The notes beneath the pieces were generated by a model. It saw only the letters and a program-made list of their open reading frames with translations. It was not told where the DNA came from and ran no database searches. Made by a program: the position numbers and the translations under genes. Source: Lachnospiraceae bacterium (lineage in GTDB: Bacteria; Bacillota; Clostridia; Lachnospirales; Lachnospiraceae). From it: a stretch of 60,974 bases of DNA. Positions 52,930 to 60,974 of the stretch are shown here, one piece after another. Position 1 is the stretch's first letter. Each line of letters starts with the position of its first letter. The DNA lies in NCBI GenBank assembly GCA_015057405.1, contig SVEK01000017.1:1-60974 (forward strand), in the 5' to 3' direction.

Positions 52930-53667
52930 TCAAAAAGATAACTTCTCCACCATTTTTTTGTAGTGCAAAAGACACTCTTCCATTTTACCTGTTTCTATCA
53001 TGCATATACACGGATTGATATAGGTATCAAATAACATTCTGTAAACATCTGCCGCATCAGCCCTTGTATTAATTGTTTGCACAATACGCGGAGCCTTTTC
53101 ATAGTATTCTTCTATAAGCTTAACACCTTCCTCAGACGATGCCATATACTCGTCTCTGAAGCGTCTTAATGTTGTAAGTTCATAACAGTCATCCGGTTTA
53201 TCAAAGCTGTCACATACTGCTGTTGTTATATAGCACATTTTCCTTTTGAAACCGCTGTCAATTGATTTGTAATCAGATAAACTCACATTAGTATTTTTAA
53301 ATGCCTTGTTCCACCTTGCAATAATACATTCCGCAAGTTCTTTACTGTCAGGCCTTCCGGTTTCAATAACACACGGAAACACATACATAACCATGTACAG
53401 ATTAGTTTCAAGCATGTCCCTGCTCTTTGGTTGTTTCCCTCCGACTTTTACAATATCAGCCATCAAACTAACAAATTCATCTGCAAAATTCTCCATAATA
53501 ACATCTTTATTTTCTTCCACTGCCTCTATTTCATCACATATTGCATTGAAAATAAACATATATTCATTACAAAACTTTTCGGTAGCATCCAAATAAGTTT
53601 TAGCTCTGAACTGTTTATTATAATAATTCCTATCTCCGTACATTTTTTCAAGTAATTCTTTATCCAT
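52930..53667 (-). CDS. CFI-box-CTERM protein, unknown function
   Basis: A 245-residue helical protein, no signal. It contains CYITTAVCDSFDKPDDCYELTTLRRFRDEYM, the CFI-box domain found in many Firmicutes. Start placed at ATG 53667 by spacing to AGGGGG. It lies upstream of the response regulator with only 40 bases between. A regulatory or signalling role is possible but not shown. Confidence 0.7.
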   Translation of the reverse strand: MDKELLEKMYGDRNYYNKQFRAKTYLDATEKFCNEYMFIFNAICDEIEAVEENKDVIMENFADEFVSLMADIVKVGGKQPKSRDMLETNLYMVMYVFPCVIETGRPDSKELAECIIARWNKAFKNTNVSLSDYKSIDSGFKRKMCYITTAVCDSFDKPDDCYELTTLRRFRDEYMASSEEGVKLIEEYYEKAPRIVQTINTRADAADVYRMLFDTYINPCICMIETGKMEECLLHYKKMVEKLSF

Positions 53668-53705
53668 ACCCATAATCCCCCTAACATATTTATTCAACAT
53701 CACTA

Positions 53706-53830
53706 CTCTTTATATAGCACCGACAGCTTCATGGCATCGCAGGCATTACTTAATGTCGCATTAATTCAACAGCTACCCTTTATATAAAATCGACAGCTTC
53801 ATGGCATCACAGACACCACATAATGTCGCA
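53706..53830 (-). repeat. Two copies of a 55-bp direct repeat
   Basis: 53706-53760 and 53776-53830, 70 bases apart, both reading CGACAGCTTCATGGCATC and ending AATGTCGCA. On the leftward strand each contains a frame for DAMKLSxLYK(E/G) and a stop. They differ at a few positions. A dispersed element is likely; I recall DAMKLSxLYK tails in small ORFs of Lachnospiraceae, which cannot be verified here. Confidence 0.8.
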
Positions 53831-53897
53831 ACAAAATCCACATAATACTTTCTGCAAATGTTTAATCAGCTTATTATATTCACACCGTATGAACAAA

Positions 53898-54023
53898 GAA
53901 TGTCGCTTGCGACATTCTCCGCCCGGGTTGGGTTGCGTTAGCAACATTTTCCTCTCCGCCGCAGTGCGTTCCCGCGGAGCGCTTTTGCTTACTAGGACAA
54001 TTTCAAAGAAATTTCCTAGTAAG
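53898..54023. other. GC-rich multi-hairpin intergenic element
   Basis: GAATGTCGC/GCGACATTC (53898-53917), GTTGC/GCAAC (53932-53945), CTCCGC/GCGGAG (53954-53979) and CTTACTAGGA/TCCTAGTAAG (53988-54023), all within 126 bases between leuS and the CFI-box gene. The composition is unlike the surroundings. A structured RNA or miniature mobile element is possible. Confidence 0.7.
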
Positions 54024-54031
54024 TGAAAAAA

Positions 54032-54056
54032 GAGGCAGTCACTAAGTCACTGCCTC
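54032..54056 (-). terminator. leuS terminator
   Basis: GAGGCAGT...ACTGCCTC hairpin followed on the leftward strand by TTTTTTC, nine bases after the leuS stop codon. Confidence 0.88.
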
Positions 54057-54064
54057 CCGACATA

Positions 54065-56476
54065 TTATTTCATTACAATATTAACAATTCTTCCCGGAAC
54101 ATATATTTCCTTAACAATATCACCTGTAAGCCTGTCTGCAATCACTTCTTTCGCCGTCGCAATTGCATCATCCTTAGATGCACTTCTTGAAATAGCAACA
54201 GTTCCTTTTGTCTTTCCGTTAATCTGAACCGCAATCTCAATTGTATCCTCAATCATCTTGCTTTCATCGTAAGTTGGCCATGTTTCGTCAAATATACTGC
54301 CTTCATGTCCAAACTTCTCCCACAGCTCGGATGCAATATGCGGAGTAAACGGAGCAAGCAAAACAGTCATTGTCTCGAGAAGTTCTTTGTCAATGCCACC
54401 CTGTTTTCTTGCAATTTCATATATTTTATTGTTGTATTCCATAAATCCGCTTACAACTGTATTAAGACTGAACGCCTCAAGACGGGTTGTTATATCCTTA
54501 ACAAGTTTATGACGGAGCCTGATAGTTTCATCTGTCGGAGCCATATTGCCATCAAGATTATCTAATGCTATCTTCCAGAATCTGTTGATGAATCTGTACA
54601 CTCCATCAATACCTCTGTCATCCCATTCAGAATCAAGTTCAGGCGGTCCTACAAAAAGCTCATACAATCTGAGAGAATCACAGCCGTAATCATTAACAAG
54701 CTCGTCAGGCGATACTACGTTACCTTTTGATTTACTCATCTTAGCTCCATCCTTACCAATCATACCCTGATTGAAAAGTTTGGTAAACGGCTCATCAAAA
54801 TCAACCACTCCGATATCACATAAGAACTTTGTATAAAATCTTGAGTAAAGAAGGTGAAGTACTGCATGCTCAACACCACCTATATACATATCAACAGGAA
54901 GAAGCTTCGAAGCACGTTCCTTAGACACAAGTTCTTTATCATTTTTATTATCAATGTATCTTAAAAAGTACCATGATGAACCTGCCCATTGAGGCATTGT
55001 GTTGGTTTCCCTCTTAGAAGGGGCACCACAACAAGGGCATGTGGTATTAACCCATTCATCTATATCTGCAAGAGGAGATTCTCCTGTTCCTGTAGGCTGA
55101 TACGATTCTACTTCCGGAAGCAGCAATGGAAGTTCTTCTTCCGGAACCGGAACAGCACCACATTTCGGACAATGAACAATCGGAATTGGTTCGCCCCAAT
55201 AACGCTGTCTGGAGAATACCCAGTCACGCAGCTTGTAATTGACTGTTTTGCGACCAAATCCCATCTTCTCTATCATTAACGGTGCTTCCTTTTTAAGAAC
55301 AGATGATTCCATTCCGTTCCATTCTCCGGAATTAATCATAGTTCCTACTGCATCTGTATATGCCTCTGTCATATTTTCTATCTCAACACCATCTTTAGCA
55401 ATTACCTGGATAATTGGGATATCAAACTTCTTGGCAAATTCAAAGTCTCTGTCATCATGGGCAGGAACACACATAATAGCTCCCGTACCATAATCTGCAA
55501 GAACGTAATCAGAAAGCCAAATAGGTACTTTTGCATTATTCAGCGGATTAATCGCATAACTTCCGGTAAATACACCTGTCTTTTCTTTTCCCTGAAGACG
55601 GTCTACGGAAGAACGCATGGAAGTCTTATAAATATAGTCATCTACCTCTGCCTGTTTATCAGGTGTTGCAAGGCTCTTAGCAAGCTCATGCTCCGGCGCA
55701 AGAACCATAAATGTTGCACCATGAAGGGTATCCGGTCTTGTAGTATATACGGTAATTACATCTTCTTTACCTTCTACCTTAAACTCAACCTCAGCACCAT
55801 AACTTCTTCCAATCCAGTCAGACTGCATCTTTTTAACTTTTTCAGGCCAATCAAGTTTGTCAAGATCTTCAAGAAGTCTATCTGCATATGCAGTTATTTT
55901 TAACATCCACTGCTTAAGATTTTTCTTTGTAACAGCCTCACCACATCTTTCACAACATCCGTTAACTACTTCTTCATTGGCAAGACCTGTCTTACATGAA
56001 GGGCACCAGTTGATAGGCATCTCTTTCTCATACGCAAGACCTTCTTTAAACATTTTTACAAATATCCATTGTGTCCATTTGTAAAATGAAGGGTCAGTTG
56101 TATTAACCTCCATATCCCAATCGTATATGGCTGATATTTCATTAATCTGTCTCTTTATGTTTGCTACATTTTCAGCAGTAGAAGTTTTTGGATGTACTCC
56201 CATCTTAATGGCATAGTTTTCTGCCGGAAGACCAAATGCATCCCATCCCATCGGATGTATAAGGTGATAACCGTTAAGCATCTTGTATCTTGACCACACG
56301 TCAGATATTACATAACCTCTCCAATGTCCAACATGAAGACCGCTTCCTGACGGATACGGAAACATATCAAGACAATAATACTTCGGTTTTTTTCCATCAT
56401 CCACATTAACCGGATTAACTTCCCAATTTTTACGCCATTTCTGCTCAATTTCTTTGTGATTGTAAGCTATTGACAT
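54065..56476 (-). CDS. leuS: Leucyl-tRNA synthetase
   Basis: An 803-residue class I enzyme. HIGH-type motif FPYPSGSGLHVGHWRGY, Zn ribbon CPSCKTGLANEEVV, editing domain with TTRPDTLHGATF, KMSKS motif DGAKMSKSKGNVVS and the C-terminal anticodon-binding domain. It loads tRNA-Leu. ATG 56476 behind GGAGGAGAAG. No T-box leader: only 50 bases separate it from the gene upstream. Confidence 0.97.
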   Translation of the reverse strand: MSIAYNHKEIEQKWRKNWEVNPVNVDDGKKPKYYCLDMFPYPSGSGLHVGHWRGYVISDVWSRYKMLNGYHLIHPMGWDAFGLPAENYAIKMGVHPKTSTAENVANIKRQINEISAIYDWDMEVNTTDPSFYKWTQWIFVKMFKEGLAYEKEMPINWCPSCKTGLANEEVVNGCCERCGEAVTKKNLKQWMLKITAYADRLLEDLDKLDWPEKVKKMQSDWIGRSYGAEVEFKVEGKEDVITVYTTRPDTLHGATFMVLAPEHELAKSLATPDKQAEVDDYIYKTSMRSSVDRLQGKEKTGVFTGSYAINPLNNAKVPIWLSDYVLADYGTGAIMCVPAHDDRDFEFAKKFDIPIIQVIAKDGVEIENMTEAYTDAVGTMINSGEWNGMESSVLKKEAPLMIEKMGFGRKTVNYKLRDWVFSRQRYWGEPIPIVHCPKCGAVPVPEEELPLLLPEVESYQPTGTGESPLADIDEWVNTTCPCCGAPSKRETNTMPQWAGSSWYFLRYIDNKNDKELVSKERASKLLPVDMYIGGVEHAVLHLLYSRFYTKFLCDIGVVDFDEPFTKLFNQGMIGKDGAKMSKSKGNVVSPDELVNDYGCDSLRLYELFVGPPELDSEWDDRGIDGVYRFINRFWKIALDNLDGNMAPTDETIRLRHKLVKDITTRLEAFSLNTVVSGFMEYNNKIYEIARKQGGIDKELLETMTVLLAPFTPHIASELWEKFGHEGSIFDETWPTYDESKMIEDTIEIAVQINGKTKGTVAISRSASKDDAIATAKEVIADRLTGDIVKEIYVPGRIVNIVMK

Positions 56477-56529
56477 CTTCTTCTCCTCCATTGTTATATA
56501 TAAAAATTCACTATTGTTAATTCTGTCTA

Positions 56530-57999
56530 CTAATTAACGTTCAATGCCTGTGGGGAAACATTCTGAGGATTTTCCACCGCAGGTGCTTTAACAACAATTG
56601 TAATCTGTGATGTTAAAGACCCATTATCTACTGCCGCATTTGCTGCCGTCACATATATTACTACAGTTCCCGGAGCCATACCGGTTACATTACCTGCACC
56701 ATCCACAACTGCAATATTACTGTCAGATGAAACATATGTATACGACACTTTCTTACCACCTGTTGCATCTGCCGGATTAAGAGCAACGGTTGCAGCAATT
56801 CTCTCACCAACCATAATCTCTGCTTTTGGTGATGCAAATGTCAGCGATGACGCATATTTTTTAACTGTTATTTCGCAACTCTTCCTTAATGCAGAACCAT
56901 CAGTTGAAATCGCCCATATCTTAGTTGTACCCGGCGCAACTGCTTTTATAACGCCTTTTTTATCAACTGTTGCAATCTCAGGATTGTCAGATATGTAGCG
57001 CAAATCTTTTATTGATGTTTTCGCCGGTTTACAACTCTTAAGCTTTAATTTTGCAGTTGTCTGTGATTTGTTGCCACCAAGATACAATGTTTTCTTATCG
57101 TAGTTTAATTTCATGGATTTCATCATAATCTTGGTTTCAACTCTGTATGTAGTCGAAAGACTTGCTTTTCGTCCTATCTCATCCGTAAGCGAATATGTAA
57201 CCTTATAATCTCCCGGTTTACGGGTATTAACTTTCTTAACTTTTCTGGTTTTTTCAAAACCTTTTTCCTTCAAAATAATCTTATACTTTACAAGCTTAAT
57301 AGCATCAAACCCCGTTGTGTTCTTAGCCTTTATCATTTTCATTAAGTCGAGGTTTGAGGCAAAAGGAACTTTTATAAGCTTCTTTTTGCCGGTCTTGAGC
57401 GTGATAACCGGTTTTTTCTTATTATATGGATTGGAAGGATTGGTAACATCTGTGGGATCCCATCCCCAACCATTCGGCAATTTTATTGCAGCCGGCTTAC
57501 CTAGCGGTCCCGGATTCTTGGAATTATATATTTCTACCGGGGTTCCGAAAGGACAATTGTCATATATCCATTTCACATCGCCGACACATAACCTTATACA
57601 ACCGTGAGATGCAGTTGTTCCAAGTTTATTGTACTGAGTATTAGACAATGTCGCAGGATTACCGTTATGATAATACCATACCGAATGGAACAAAATATGT
57701 CCTGTTATTCTGGTACAATACTGTCCATACACCGGACCGTCAAGTTCATGCCACCTTATCTTTTCTTTCAAAGAAAAACTTCCCAGTGGGGTTGCCCATC
57801 CGGACGAACATGGCATCGCTTTGAACGGTTCATATTTTCCGTCTTCATACCTGTATATTGTAACACAATTCTGTTGTTTGTTAACTCGTATCTTGTATTT
57901 TGATGCTGCATCAGCTTTTGTACCCACACCAAACATAATGACCAATGATAGGAGCATAGTCACTGTCATTATCATTATTCTACGCATTGCTTTACTCAT
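56530..57999 (-). CDS. Secreted L,D-transpeptidase (YkuD) with Ig-like repeats
   Basis: A 489-residue protein. Signal peptide 1-31; YkuD domain 34-160 with HELDGPVYGQYCTRITGHILFHSV and the catalytic SHGCIRL; a bacterial Ig-like tail of three domains (~190-290, BIG2 at ~300-375 and ~380-470). It cross-links peptidoglycan 3-3 bonds or attaches itself to the wall. AGAAAGGA before ATG 57999. It is just upstream of leuS. Confidence 0.92.
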   Translation of the reverse strand: MSKAMRRIMIMTVTMLLSLVIMFGVGTKADAASKYKIRVNKQQNCVTIYRYEDGKYEPFKAMPCSSGWATPLGSFSLKEKIRWHELDGPVYGQYCTRITGHILFHSVWYYHNGNPATLSNTQYNKLGTTASHGCIRLCVGDVKWIYDNCPFGTPVEIYNSKNPGPLGKPAAIKLPNGWGWDPTDVTNPSNPYNKKKPVITLKTGKKKLIKVPFASNLDLMKMIKAKNTTGFDAIKLVKYKIILKEKGFEKTRKVKKVNTRKPGDYKVTYSLTDEIGRKASLSTTYRVETKIMMKSMKLNYDKKTLYLGGNKSQTTAKLKLKSCKPAKTSIKDLRYISDNPEIATVDKKGVIKAVAPGTTKIWAISTDGSALRKSCEITVKKYASSLTFASPKAEIMVGERIAATVALNPADATGGKKVSYTYVSSDSNIAVVDGAGNVTGMAPGTVVIYVTAANAAVDNGSLTSQITIVVKAPAVENPQNVSPQALNVN

Positions 58000-58037
58000 A
58001 TTCAGTATCCTTTCTATTAATTTTCATTCAAAGTAAT

Positions 58038-58066
58038 ACTATAACAATATGTCCATTTCTTGTCAA
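58038..58066 (-). promoter_or_regulatory. Promoter of L,D-transpeptidase
   Basis: Leftward -35 TTGACA (58061-58066), 17-base spacer, -10 TATAGT (58038-58043). Confidence 0.85.
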
Positions 58067-58128
58067 GCCACGAACATTCTGCCATTTCACAGGAAATTAC
58101 GTATGTTTTGACAATTTTTCTTTCATTT

Positions 58129-58153
58129 CAGAGGACACACCTTATGTCCTCTG
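58129..58153. promoter_or_regulatory. Inverted repeat in the divergent intergenic region
   Basis: CAGAGGACA-CACCTTA-TGTCCTCTG, a perfect 9-bp stem between the L,D-transpeptidase and the ATPase gene. No T-run follows, so an operator is as likely as a terminator. Nothing else recognised in 58067-58310. Confidence 0.5.
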
Positions 58154-58310
58154 ATAACCTGTTAAAAAATGTATCGGCTCACACATTTCATACTGTTTCA
58201 TTTTCTCAAACAGGACATTTCGAAAATCGCACGAGAATTATGTTATAAACCTTCATAGTCAAACATAAAATACTAGTGCAATTTCATAAAAAAGCGGAGG
58301 TAATCCGAAA

Positions 58311-60857
58311 GTGCAACAAGGTCTTTCATCAAATGAAGCAGCCAAATTATTAATAAAATACGGCAACAACGAACTGCCTTCTGCTCCCAAAAAAAATCTT
58401 CTTGTTAGATTTCTCATGCAGCTCAACGATTTTATGATATACACACTTATTGTCGCCGCATTTATTTCTTTTTGTGTTTCATATATGAACGGTACACCCG
58501 ATTACGTCGAACCAGCAATTATTTTGATTATTATAATTGTCAACGGTATTATCGGCATGATTCAGGAGGCGAAAGCAGAGCACTCAATCAATGCGCTCAA
58601 ATCAATAACAGCTCCCATGGCTTTAGTATGCAGAGATAACATTTGGAGCAAAATTCCCGCATCAAAGCTAGTTCCGGGGGATATTATCAAACTCGAAACC
58701 GGAGACATTGTACCTGCCGACGCAAAACTTATAACAAGTAACAATCTAATGACAGACGAAGCATCACTTACCGGCGAATCCGTTCCCGTAAATAAGTCTG
58801 CATCCTCTACTAATGATACTAAACATGACAACATGGTTTACTCAGGTTGTCCGGTATGTTACGGAAATGGAGAAGGACTGGTAACCGCAACAGGTATGAG
58901 CACTAAACTGGGGCAGGTTGCAGGTATGCTGATATCAGAAAACACACCGGATACACCTCTTCAAAAAAGGCTTGCAAAAACAGGGAAAATACTTAGCATT
59001 ATTTCCCTCATAATATGCATAATCATATTTTTCATGGGAATAGCAAAACATATGGCTATTACCGATATATTTATGACTTCGGTAAGCCTTGCCGTAGCCG
59101 CCATACCGGAAGGTCTTCCTGCTATCGTTACTATTATGTTGTCTATCGGAGTAACAAGAATGGCATCCCGTAACGCGATAATAAGAAAACTTCCTGCTGT
59201 TGAAACACTGGGTGCAACAACAATAATATGTTCGGACAAAACAGGAACTCTTACTATGAACAAGATGAAAGTTAATAATGTTTACTGCTACAACGGACTG
59301 TGTAACGGCTCTTTATCCGAAAAAATACTTACACTGGGAGCGATGTGTAACAACTCTATATTTCAAAACGATACTATTGTGGGAGAACCAACAGAAAACG
59401 CATTACTTGAGGCGGCAACCCACGTAACTAACATCAATATGATCAATTCCATTTGTCCAAGAATACAGGAATACCCTTTTGATTCGGCCAAAAAACTTAT
59501 GACTACCGTACACCGATGTAAAACAGGCATAAAAACGGTTTCAAAAGGCGCACCCGATATTTTGATTCCTCTTTGTTCCCATTACATTGATGATAAGGAC
59601 CGGATTCAATCAATGAGCGCAAACGACAAAACAAAACTGCTTGAGTTAAATACCTCGCTTGCTTATGCCGGTCTCAGAGTAATTGCTGTAGGATACAGAG
59701 AGGACATGAATATATCATCTTACAACAAAGTGCCACGCAACTTTGTTGAAAAAAATATAATATTTGCAGGATTGATAACCCTTCTTGACCCACCCCGTCC
59801 TGAAGCAAAAGATGCCATTCAAGAATGTCATACAGCAGGAATTCGAACGATTATGATAACAGGCGACCATGCAGCAACGGCAACAAGAATTGCATCGAAT
59901 CTCGGAATCACGGATAATTGTGACAAGACAGACGCGATAACCGGTTCAATGCTTGACCAAATGTCTGACGCAGAATTGAATAAAAAAATAAATCATTGCA
60001 ACATATTTGCAAGAGTCACTCCGGAACATAAACTCCGTATTGTCAAAGCGCTGCAACACAACGGAGAAGTTGTTGCCATGACCGGCGACGGACTTAATGA
60101 TGCACCGGCACTTAAAGCTGCCGATATAGGCTGTTCAATGGGAATAACAGGCACAGATGTAGCCCGAAATGCTTCAGACATGGTTCTTGAGGATGATAAT
60201 TTTGCCACTATCACCCATGCGGCCAAAGAAGGACGCAATATATATGACAATATACGTAAAGCCATACATTTTCTCATATCGTGTAACATCGGAGAAATCA
60301 TGACAATATTTATGTCAATACTACTTGGGTTTACGGCACCTCTTTATCCTGTTCAATTACTATGGATTAATCTTGTAACCGACTCCCTTCCGGCTCTCTC
60401 ACTTGGGTTCGAACCGGCAGACAAAAACATTATGAAAAGACCACCGATATCACCTAAAAGCGGTATGTTTTCTGACGGTCTGGGGGTTCGCATAATCCTT
60501 GAAGGTATACTAATCGGATGCATATCACTTGTAGCATATGCCCTTGGTCTCAGACTTAATCCAGCCACTGCCAACACGATGTGTTTTGCTGTACTTGGCT
60601 TATCTCAAATTGCACATTCCTTTAACACACGCAATGAAAACTCATTACTCACAATAGGGTTTTTTGGCAATCCAAGACTTGTTATATCCGCAGTAATATG
60701 CATAATGTTACAACTTTTTGTAATATGTATCCCCGTCCTCAACGGAATATTTAATACTGTCCCGCTTGCAACACACGAATGGAGTATCGTAATTTTACTA
60801 TCCCTGCTTCCGGTTCCGGTAGTAGAATTACAAAAAAAAATACAAACCTTTAACTAA
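58311..60857 (+). CDS. P-type calcium-transporting ATPase (SERCA/PMR1 type)
   Basis: An 848-residue P2A ATPase. Ten membrane helices; LTGESVPV actuator motif, IPEGLPAIVTIMLSIG in helix 4, phosphorylation motif CSDKTGTLTMNKM, KGAPDIL and MITGDHAATATRIA, and MTGDGLNDAPALKAADIG. The helix 4 PEGLPA motif points to Ca2+. GTG start 58311 behind GGAGG. Complete. Confidence 0.94.
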   Translation: MQQGLSSNEAAKLLIKYGNNELPSAPKKNLLVRFLMQLNDFMIYTLIVAAFISFCVSYMNGTPDYVEPAIILIIIIVNGIIGMIQEAKAEHSINALKSITAPMALVCRDNIWSKIPASKLVPGDIIKLETGDIVPADAKLITSNNLMTDEASLTGESVPVNKSASSTNDTKHDNMVYSGCPVCYGNGEGLVTATGMSTKLGQVAGMLISENTPDTPLQKRLAKTGKILSIISLIICIIIFFMGIAKHMAITDIFMTSVSLAVAAIPEGLPAIVTIMLSIGVTRMASRNAIIRKLPAVETLGATTIICSDKTGTLTMNKMKVNNVYCYNGLCNGSLSEKILTLGAMCNNSIFQNDTIVGEPTENALLEAATHVTNINMINSICPRIQEYPFDSAKKLMTTVHRCKTGIKTVSKGAPDILIPLCSHYIDDKDRIQSMSANDKTKLLELNTSLAYAGLRVIAVGYREDMNISSYNKVPRNFVEKNIIFAGLITLLDPPRPEAKDAIQECHTAGIRTIMITGDHAATATRIASNLGITDNCDKTDAITGSMLDQMSDAELNKKINHCNIFARVTPEHKLRIVKALQHNGEVVAMTGDGLNDAPALKAADIGCSMGITGTDVARNASDMVLEDDNFATITHAAKEGRNIYDNIRKAIHFLISCNIGEIMTIFMSILLGFTAPLYPVQLLWINLVTDSLPALSLGFEPADKNIMKRPPISPKSGMFSDGLGVRIILEGILIGCISLVAYALGLRLNPATANTMCFAVLGLSQIAHSFNTRNENSLLTIGFFGNPRLVISAVICIMLQLFVICIPVLNGIFNTVPLATHEWSIVILLSLLPVPVVELQKKIQTFN

Positions 60858-60867
60858 ATTCTTTTTA

Positions 60868-60896
60868 TTGACTATTTCTTTTTTTGGGATAAAATA
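60868..60896 (+). promoter_or_regulatory. Promoter upstream of the tex-like gene
   Basis: TTGACT (60868-60873), then a T-rich 16-17-base spacer and TAAAAT or AAAATA (60890-60896), ~35 bases before the next ATG. Confidence 0.55.
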
Positions 60897-60928
60897 AAAT
60901 CAACAAAATACATGAAACGAGGTACAAC

Positions 60929-60974
60929 ATGGATATTATTAAGATTATTAGTGACGAACTTGGAATTAACACGT
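60929..60974 (+). CDS. tex: Start of a Tex-like S1 RNA-binding protein (partial)
   Basis: Fifteen residues, MDIIKIISDELGINT, cut by the window end. It reads like the N-terminus of Tex (MDIIK.IA.EL.I). ACGAGG precedes ATG 60929. Identification from so few residues is provisional. Confidence 0.45.
   Translation, partial: MDIIKIISDELGINT

Noticed and set aside
56477-56529. T-box leader expected before leuS
   Set aside because: Only about 50 bases separate leuS from the upstream gene, with no room and no T-box motif.

Overview
The window is AT-rich Gram-positive DNA, most likely from a spore-forming Clostridia member of Lachnospiraceae type. Pointers are a cotJABC spore-coat operon, a CIRCE-controlled clpB, secreted proteins with Ig-like domains and Thr/Pro linkers, and transport and GH43 genes of a plant-polysaccharide user. 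No rRNA or tRNA gene was seen.

Positions 1 to about 27,120 are one end of a tailed prophage; its other end lies beyond the left edge. From the right boundary inward: a large serine integrase (25514-27103), a RelBE-type pair, two tandem CI/LexA-like repressors (23472-24776) and a divergent cro-like gene. A 15-bp palindromic operator occurs three times, one copy inside the spacer of the cro promoter. The lytic genes then run leftward: HNH protein, 3D-domain protein, ParB-like protein, a beta-helix/DUF551 protein, a Tad2-like anti-Thoeris domain fusion and an HUH rolling-circle-type Rep. Next come terminases, portal, a Prp-type cysteine protease, scaffold, capsid, adaptor, a tail hub and ejection-type proteins. 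Two rightward cargo genes sit inside the early region, each with the same duplicated promoter and leader.

The prophage ends inside cotJC. Intact cotJA and cotJB and the first ~65 codons of cotJC remain at 27124-27792, so the prophage separates a spore-coat catalase gene from its 3' part, recalling elements that leave sporulation genes by serine-recombinase excision.

Positions 27,800-41,400 hold glycan and redox genes: an intracellular and a secreted GH43, two secreted non-catalytic carbohydrate-binding proteins, a TlpA/CXXC/4Fe-4S membrane redox operon, and a sugar-binding lipoprotein divergent from an AraC regulator. Positions 41,400-46,200 hold an AEC transporter, clpB and a DegV protein. 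Positions 46,285-52,888 hold a YtfQRT/YjfF-like sugar ABC transporter behind a YesN-type response regulator. After that come a CFI-box protein, leuS, an L,D-transpeptidase, a Ca2+-type P-ATPase and the first codons of a probable tex gene.

The main points of interest are the cotJC interruption; a phage Prp protease with matching LNLxRF sites at the N-termini of scaffold and capsid; the repeated GGTAC-TTTT-GTACC element ahead of three phage gene blocks; the paired repressors with near-identical peptidase domains; the duplicated cargo promoters; and the Tad2 fusion.
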